From B1-G15 sp964346135 (GTDB lineage: Archaea; Thermoproteota; Bathyarchaeia; Bathyarchaeales; Bathyarchaeaceae): 28,637 nucleotides of DNA. The DNA is taken from the NCBI GenBank assembly GCA_964346135.1, contig CAYFTS010000058.1, forward strand, positions 1 to 28,637, given 5' to 3'. The notes below the pieces were generated by a model. That model saw nothing but the letters and a program-made list of their open reading frames with translations. It had not been told where the DNA came from and searched no databases. The stretch's first letter is position 1; every line of letters starts with the position of its first letter. Of the stretch, positions 23,795 through 28,637 are shown in pieces. The position numbers and the translations under genes were made by a program.

Positions 23795-24115
23795 ATACTA
23801 TACATTATATATTTCAACTTGAAGAACGGTGTAAGCAACGAGGAGGAATTTGTCAAAAAGTCAAAAGAGCTGGCGGGTTATCTTAAAGGCAAGGTAAAAG
23901 GACTTGGGTCTATGAAACTATATCGGCACCACAACGGTGCGAATCCAAGGTATTACCAAACGCATATGGAGATGAAAGATTACGGCACATGGGATAGGTT
24001 CTTTGCCTTCGTTGAGAAGGACACTAAGGCGGCGAGGCTCTTGCAGGAATGGCGGAAAAGATTAATAGACTTGAATACACACTTTGACGAATTCATTGTA
24101 GAAATACCTTTGTAA
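23795..24115 (+). CDS. Small alpha/beta protein with an apparent ATA start codon
   Basis: The first canonical start in this frame is TTG 23819, giving 98 residues. But a perfect GGAGGTGA lies at 23783-23790, far upstream, and the frame is open back to TGA 23756 with no ATG, GTG or TTG before the TTG. In-frame codons from ATA 23795 encode LYIIYFNLKNG, a good first beta strand that a TTG start would cut away. The rest (SNEEEFVKKSKELAGYLKGKV, THMEMKDYGTWDRFFAFVEK, LIDLNTHFDEFIVEI) fits a ferredoxin-like alpha/beta domain of about 106 residues. ATA or ATT initiation, or a mutated ATG, are the options. The family is unknown. Confidence 0.55.
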   Translation: MLYIIYFNLKNGVSNEEEFVKKSKELAGYLKGKVKGLGSMKLYRHHNGANPRYYQTHMEMKDYGTWDRFFAFVEKDTKAARLLQEWRKRLIDLNTHFDEFIVEIPL

Positions 24116-24444
24116 ACGTCAACTTTCGAAGTCGGCAACTCAATCCATCTTTCCTTTTTCAGGATAGTTAAGCCTTAGTTTTTCCTCACAAAATTAATCC
24201 TGCTCTCAGAACCTCAGAATTTCAGAATCTTCAAAACTCAATTCATTATGTGTGCCTTAGATTATTAATGCAACTATCATCTAATGTATCTCTGATTAGC
24301 CTACTAGAAAATTGTTTCACAAGTTATTTATGCAAAATAGAAGATATGTGTGAACACTGTGGGATGTATCATATTGTAAGTCTGTCCCTAACAGCCGAGG
24401 TGGGGCTGTGAAAAATATACCAATAATTTGAGGAGAGTGTTAGG
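24116..24444. other. Intergenic region with a hairpin and a possible 47-residue ORF
   Basis: ACAGCC (24391-24396) and GGCTGT (24404-24409) form a 6-bp hairpin about 35 bases before the secreted-protein gene and may belong to its leader. A frame from ATG 24268 to TGA 24409 encodes 47 residues with a CEHC knuckle; its inner ATG 24346 lies about 24 bases after a TATA-like TTATTTATG. It could be a leaderless mini zinc protein or chance. Nothing else is evident. Confidence 0.35.
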
Positions 24445-24894
24445 ATGAGAAATAAGGTTATAGCAATTTCTGTTTTATTCATGTTAGCATCTGTAGCAGT
24501 GCCGATAATGGCAAAACCTATTGGACCCCAAAAAGCAGCGGGAAAGAACCCAAATCTCATGTCCACTCCTGAGGGAGTGGAAATTCTCTCTCCCAGCGGA
24601 GGATTCCAGTCATGGACGAATGACACTGAATTTTGGTATACGGACTTCATGAATGGCCTTGATGCGTCAAAGGCTAAAATCCCCAATGCCCTCGCTCTTA
24701 CGATTGCAGACATAATTGAAATGATGACCGACCCTGAGGTTGCACTAGAGGCTGAGAACAAGTGGGGCTATATCTCGTACGAGGTTCTTGTGGACCTGTT
24801 CATTTTGGAGGGGTATTCTCCGGAAGAAGCCGAAGAAACGGCAGCAATGTGGCCAGAAGGAGTATACGTAAGGTTTGTGAATGTGGCGAAGTAA
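24445..24894 (+). CDS. Secreted protein of unknown function
   Basis: 149 residues. The N-terminus (MRNKVIAISVLFMLASVAVPIMAKP) is a clear Sec signal peptide with a likely cut after the MA at about residue 23. The mature part is acidic, with Trp and Tyr (FQSWTNDTEFWYTDF), then helical EMMTDPEVALEAENKWGY and a last stretch GYSPEEAEETAAMWPEG. No cysteine and no other membrane segment is seen, so it is probably extracellular or surface-associated. AGGAG at 24430-24434 lies about 10 bases before the ATG. The family is not recognised. Confidence 0.65.
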   Translation: MRNKVIAISVLFMLASVAVPIMAKPIGPQKAAGKNPNLMSTPEGVEILSPSGGFQSWTNDTEFWYTDFMNGLDASKAKIPNALALTIADIIEMMTDPEVALEAENKWGYISYEVLVDLFILEGYSPEEAEETAAMWPEGVYVRFVNVAK

Positions 24895-25073
24895 AGACGA
24901 CATAATTCTTTCCTTTTCTCCTCATTTTTTGTAGAATCTGCACCATTAAGTACCATGGCCTTTTAGTCCGTCAATACACAGAGAAACAGAGGTAGAGTAA
25001 CACCGATGATATGAGTATCAAATAGTATTAAGTAAACATAAATATCTGATTGTAGCATATTGTTTTTGGGACA

Positions 25074-25472
25074 ATGTCTAATTGTGAAAGATGTGGAAAA
25101 TACATTTCAGGTTTAGAAGCTGAGAGATACAATAACCATTGTTATAAATGCTATCGCCAATGGCTACGGGAAATGACTCCTTTCTTTCTGTTTGGGGGAA
25201 GAGTTGGAAGAAAAGGAGTTCGTGTACCTATACCACATCTGGCGTTTCTCAAAAAACCTTTAAACAAAAGGAAAATGCACAACGAACAAACCAAGAAAAT
25301 TCTAACACGCAAAATTTGCGGACATTTTCAGCTAACCATCGATAGCATTTCAAAAGACCCATACAGCAATGAATATCGTGTCGTAACGAAATGCCCCAAA
25401 TGTAAAGATTTCGAAATCAACCATGTGTCTAAAGAAGTGTTTGATAAATTAGACCTTGAAAACTATGAATAA
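25074..25472 (+). CDS. Zinc-binding protein with two cysteine clusters
   Basis: 132 residues. The N-terminal part has CERCGKYI and HCYKCY, a treble-clef-like or LIM-like zinc unit. The middle is basic (FGGRVGRKGVRVP, KKPLNKRK). The C-terminal part has KICGHF and TKCPKCKDF, a second possible zinc site. The ATG has no Shine-Dalgarno; a TATA-like CATAAATA around 25036-25043 suits a leaderless or nearly leaderless message. Binding to nucleic acid is likely in general but not shown. The family is unknown. Confidence 0.6.
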   Translation: MSNCERCGKYISGLEAERYNNHCYKCYRQWLREMTPFFLFGGRVGRKGVRVPIPHLAFLKKPLNKRKMHNEQTKKILTRKICGHFQLTIDSISKDPYSNEYRVVTKCPKCKDFEINHVSKEVFDKLDLENYE

Positions 25473-25624
25473 GAATTTCTCTTAAACAAGCAACTAAAGA
25501 ACCAGTTAAATGCTTAAGTATTTAGTTGTAAATTATATGCTTCCACAAGAAAATAATAATGATAACTCAAACAACTGATTAATCCTACGCAGAAAACGTG
25601 ACAAAAGTATAGAGTGGTTCACCA

Positions 25625-26509
25625 TTGAAGGTTGAGGCTGAATGCGCTGCCTGTGTTCTTCAGCGAGGTTACTTAGAAACAGAAAAGGCAACAGACGATA
25701 TGTCTCTTCAATTTAAAACAATGTCCGCTCTCATAAATCTCCTAATCAAAGAGTTCAAGTCCACCGCAGTTGCAGCTTACTTAGGCACACAGAGAGACAG
25801 AATAGTAAAAGAGGTAACAGGTAATCTGGACCCTTACGCGAAAACTAAGCAAACAAGTAATCAGAAAGCCGTGGAAATTCTTCCATCAGCTAAAGACCTA
25901 GTTTTAAACGGTATCTCAGAAGAATCTAAGTTTAGAAGAGCATGCTTATGCTCCATCGTAGGTAACATTATAGAATTTGACATCCCAGACCACACCTTCG
26001 AATTCGATGATCTGGAGAAGCTTATTCGGGGGGCAGAAGAAGACCTAGCCATCGACGAAATCTCAGAGATTTTCAACCAAGCAAAAAAAGCGAAGAGAAT
26101 CATATATTTAACCGACAACGCTGGAGAAATAGCTTTAGACACACTGCTCGTTCAAGAACTAAAAAAGTTTGGAACAAACGTCACTGTGGCGGTTAAAAGC
26201 AAGCCGATACTAAACGATGCCACGATTGAGGACGCTAAATACGTGGGCATGCACAATGTTGCAGATAAGGTGATTACCACTGGATCAGACTCTGTTGGGT
26301 TAATACTCGAAGAATGCTCCGAAGAGTTCTTGAAACTCTACAACTCAGCGGATTTTGTGGTGGCGAAAGGCATGGGGCACGCTGAAACACTCACAGAAAT
26401 CAACCTGAAAACTCCACATGCATTATTATTGCGGACAAAATGTTGTCCAGTTGCCAACTATTTTGGTGTGGCGAGGAATAAGAATGTTGCTAAACTGATG
26501 ATGCCTTAA
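25625..26509 (+). CDS. DUF89/ARMT1-like metal-dependent phosphatase
   Basis: 294 residues of the DUF89 family, whose members act as metabolite damage-control phosphatases on sugar phosphates or 4'-phosphopantetheine. Visible are the N-terminal AECAACVLQRG cysteines (C7, C10), LTDNAGEIALD (Asp 164, Asn 165 metal ligands), VKSKPILNDAT (Asp 198) and AKGMGHAETL. CC at 273-274 is a further pair. The start is TTG 25625; the ribosome binding site is weak. It lies 32 bases before the glycogen-debranching gene and is probably co-transcribed, which suggests a sugar-phosphate substrate. The exact substrate is not known. Confidence 0.9.
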   Translation: MKVEAECAACVLQRGYLETEKATDDMSLQFKTMSALINLLIKEFKSTAVAAYLGTQRDRIVKEVTGNLDPYAKTKQTSNQKAVEILPSAKDLVLNGISEESKFRRACLCSIVGNIIEFDIPDHTFEFDDLEKLIRGAEEDLAIDEISEIFNQAKKAKRIIYLTDNAGEIALDTLLVQELKKFGTNVTVAVKSKPILNDATIEDAKYVGMHNVADKVITTGSDSVGLILEECSEEFLKLYNSADFVVAKGMGHAETLTEINLKTPHALLLRTKCCPVANYFGVARNKNVAKLMMP

Positions 26510-26541
26510 CCTAAAACCGTTAAGGCAAAAAAAGGTATTCA

Positions 26542-28637
26542 ATGAGAAGGATGATCGCTATGAAAAATGACTTACCAAAAATCCACTTCAGATCAAATGT
26601 TCTTTCTGATTTCAATAAAGCAATTCAAATGGAGTGGATATTAACCAACGGTTTAGGCGGATACGCCTCCTCCACAGCGCTGGGAATCAACACCCGAAAA
26701 TATCATGGTCTTCTCATCGCTGCCTTAAATCCGCCCGCAGAACGAAAGGTTCTCCTCACAAAACTGGATGAAGAACTCCACATCAGTGGCAAAACCTACT
26801 CAATTGGATCAAACGAGTTTGACTACGGCATTCAACCAGAAGGTTACCGTTTTCTCTCCGACTTCTCCCTTGATCCCTTCCCCACCTACAGATATGTCAC
26901 AGACAAAGTTCAGCTTCAGAAAAAGATTTTCATGCCATATGGAAAGAACGCCACTGTGATAGATTACGAACTCTTCAACTCCACCAAAGACATGGTGAAT
27001 ATTCGCATCTTTCCTTTAGTAAATTATAGACACTTCCACGCCGTCACAGATAAAGAAAAGCTAAATTGGGAGTTTGTTCAAAAACCCGTCAACCAAGTGG
27101 TAATTGTTTATCCGTCTATTCCACCGTCCAGCTTAATCATTTCTTCAAGTGATGGAAAATATCTCGTAGGAAAAGGCAAATGGATCAAGCGGATGCATTT
27201 ACGAGTGGACTATTCTCGGGGAGAAAGTTGCAAAGACGACTGTTTTCAGCCAGGATTTTTCGACCTTAACGTGGGTTCTGAAGAGAAAAAGAAGTTCCTT
27301 ATTGTTGCGACAGCTGGAAAAACCGAGATGGAAACCAAACACGTTTTTTCCTCGATTAGTGAAGACTTTGATGCTTTGCGCCATCAAGCGCTGAAACGTC
27401 AAGAAGATCTGCTTGGAAAGTTCCAAGAGCACTACGGTGACATCAAGACGGAGGATTGGCTTAAATGGATGATTTTAGCAGCAGATTCCTTCATCGTAAA
27501 TCGAGAGTCAACTAAGGCAAAATCAGTCATCGCTGGGTATCATTGGTTTGAAGATTGGGGAAGAGACTCGTTGATTTCGTTGCCAGGGCTAACGCTGGTA
27601 ACGGGAAGATTTGAAGATGCAAAACAGATTTTGTTGACTTTTAAACATTACTGCCGCAGAGGCATCATCCCAAATCGATTTCCAGACAACGCTGGAGAAA
27701 ATCCAGACTATAACACAGTGGACGCCACCCTCTGGTACTTCAATGCTGTTCTTCAATACCTCAAATACACAGGAGACCTCGATTTTGTCCATAAGCAAAT
27801 GTGGAATCTCTTAAAGTCGATTGTTGAGTATCATTGTCAAGGAACATTCTATAACATACGCTTAGACCATGACGGATTAATTGCGCACGGTCCACAGCTG
27901 ACGTGGATGGACGCCATGATAAACAATGAAGCTGTTACGCCCAGAGATGGAAAAGCTGTGGAAATACAAGCGTTGTGGTATAACGCCTTAAAAACCATGG
28001 AACTACTCGCAACCCACTTTAACCAAAAAGAGCAAGCAGAAGAATACTCTGCAATGGCAGAAAAGGCTAAAGAAAGCTTTGTAAAAAAGTTTTGGAACCC
28101 ACAAGCAGGTTGGTTGTTCGATGTGGTAAAAGATAGGCAACAAGATGCTTCCTTACGACCAAACCAGATAATCGCGGTGGCATTAGATTTTTCCATGCTC
28201 GACAAAGCAAAGGAGGAGAAGATTGTTGAAATTGTTTGGAAAAAGCTTTTCGCCACCTATGGACTGAAGACTCTATCAGAAGAAGACTCACGTTATGTTG
28301 GAAAATATCGGGGAGACTGGAACCACCGCAACAACGCGTATCACAATGGAACCGTGTGGGCTTGGCTCCTCGGACCCTTCACCACCGCTTTTTTGAAAGC
28401 AAAGAATTATGAAGAGCACTGGCGTGAATTTGCTCTCAACACCTTTTTACAGCCTCTCTTCCAGAAGGAAACTTTGCAAGCTGGGCTTGGGACAATAAGT
28501 GAAATTTTTGACGGTGATCCGCCTCATACATCTCGTGGTGGCATAGCGCAGGCTTGGAGCGTAGCAGAGCCGTTGAGAGCTTTTATAGAAGATGTAATGT
28601 TGAAAAGACCGACTTATGAACGAAGAATCTTGGGAAA
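26542..28637 (+). CDS. Glycogen-debranching enzyme (amylo-alpha-1,6-glucosidase), 3' end outside
   Basis: An open frame of 698 codons reaches the window edge with no stop. The N-terminal domain begins with MEWILTNGLGGYASSTALG, typical of archaeal and bacterial debranching enzymes (GDE_N). The (alpha/alpha)6 catalytic part follows with WFEDWGRDSLISLPG, RGIIPNRFPDNAGE, YNTVDATLWYF, LTWMDAM and ISEIFDGDPPHTSRGGIAQAW. The last residues visible (VMLKRPTYERRILG) are close to the family end, so little is missing. It hydrolyses alpha-1,6 branches in glycogen. Starts at ATG 26542, 26551 or 26560 are all in frame. It follows the DUF89 gene closely. Confidence 0.93.
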   Translation, partial: MRRMIAMKNDLPKIHFRSNVLSDFNKAIQMEWILTNGLGGYASSTALGINTRKYHGLLIAALNPPAERKVLLTKLDEELHISGKTYSIGSNEFDYGIQPEGYRFLSDFSLDPFPTYRYVTDKVQLQKKIFMPYGKNATVIDYELFNSTKDMVNIRIFPLVNYRHFHAVTDKEKLNWEFVQKPVNQVVIVYPSIPPSSLIISSSDGKYLVGKGKWIKRMHLRVDYSRGESCKDDCFQPGFFDLNVGSEEKKKFLIVATAGKTEMETKHVFSSISEDFDALRHQALKRQEDLLGKFQEHYGDIKTEDWLKWMILAADSFIVNRESTKAKSVIAGYHWFEDWGRDSLISLPGLTLVTGRFEDAKQILLTFKHYCRRGIIPNRFPDNAGENPDYNTVDATLWYFNAVLQYLKYTGDLDFVHKQMWNLLKSIVEYHCQGTFYNIRLDHDGLIAHGPQLTWMDAMINNEAVTPRDGKAVEIQALWYNALKTMELLATHFNQKEQAEEYSAMAEKAKESFVKKFWNPQAGWLFDVVKDRQQDASLRPNQIIAVALDFSMLDKAKEEKIVEIVWKKLFATYGLKTLSEEDSRYVGKYRGDWNHRNNAYHNGTVWAWLLGPFTTAFLKAKNYEEHWREFALNTFLQPLFQKETLQAGLGTISEIFDGDPPHTSRGGIAQAWSVAEPLRAFIEDVMLKRPTYERRILG

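Noticed and set aside
24268..24411. 47-residue frame with CEHC as a confirmed gene
   Set aside because: It has no ribosome binding site and overlaps the hairpin; it remains only a possibility noted in the intergenic entry.
1..28637. tRNA genes, rRNA, CRISPR arrays and insertion sequences
   Set aside because: I looked by eye for T-loop motifs, repeat-spacer periodicity and transposase motifs and found none; a covariance-model search was not possible.

Overview
The window reads as a chromosomal piece of an archaeon, most likely a TACK-type lineage such as Bathyarchaeia. The lineage is an inference; no rRNA is present to confirm it. Archaeal markers are ABCE1/RLI, the KEOPS subunit Cgi121, a Tan1-like THUMP protein, RtcA, an archaeal short triosephosphate isomerase and an almost complete methanofuran pathway. 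Many genes start with TTG or GTG behind GGAGG/GGTGA ribosome binding sites, and several have archaeal TATA-like boxes. I saw no tRNA, rRNA, CRISPR array or insertion sequence.

Region 1 (about 1-4170) is accessory and eroded. It holds the possible tail of a gene, an acetyltransferase flanked by two copies of a short direct repeat, a 40-codon stub of RNase HI, a zinc-ribbon protein, a SIR2-like gene broken by one frameshift, a PH/GRAM-like gene broken by two compensating frameshifts, a small two-helix membrane protein and an unrecognised beta-rich protein.

Region 2 (4178-9133) holds ABCE1 and, upstream of it, a 21-residue Glu/Asp/Trp peptide gene with a perfect Shine-Dalgarno sequence. Next come a quinolinate-synthase-like paralogue with a cysteine-rich partner and a divergent helix-turn-helix regulator.

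Region 3 (9152-14144) is housekeeping: Sua5/YrdC and Cgi121 (both for tRNA t6A), a THUMP protein, a purine-type phosphoribosyltransferase, a zinc-ribbon membrane protein, canonical quinolinate synthase NadA and the membrane protease HtpX.

Region 4 (14341-20058) is a methanofuran block: mfnA and mfnB forward, mfnD-mfnF-mfnE as a tight reverse operon, and a HisA-like TIM barrel divergent from mfnD. MfnC is the only recognised Mfn enzyme not seen. This points to tetrahydromethanopterin/methanofuran-linked C1 metabolism.

Region 5 (20120-28637) holds RtcA, a coiled-coil protein, SurE, acylphosphatase, triosephosphate isomerase, a small protein whose start codon appears to be non-canonical, a secreted protein, a zinc protein, a DUF89 phosphatase and a glycogen-debranching enzyme that runs off the window end.

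The most interesting leads are the NadA-like/cysteine-rich pair with its regulator, the Glu/Asp/Trp micro-peptide next to ABCE1, the apparent AUA start at 23795, and the HisA-like protein tied to the methanofuran genes.
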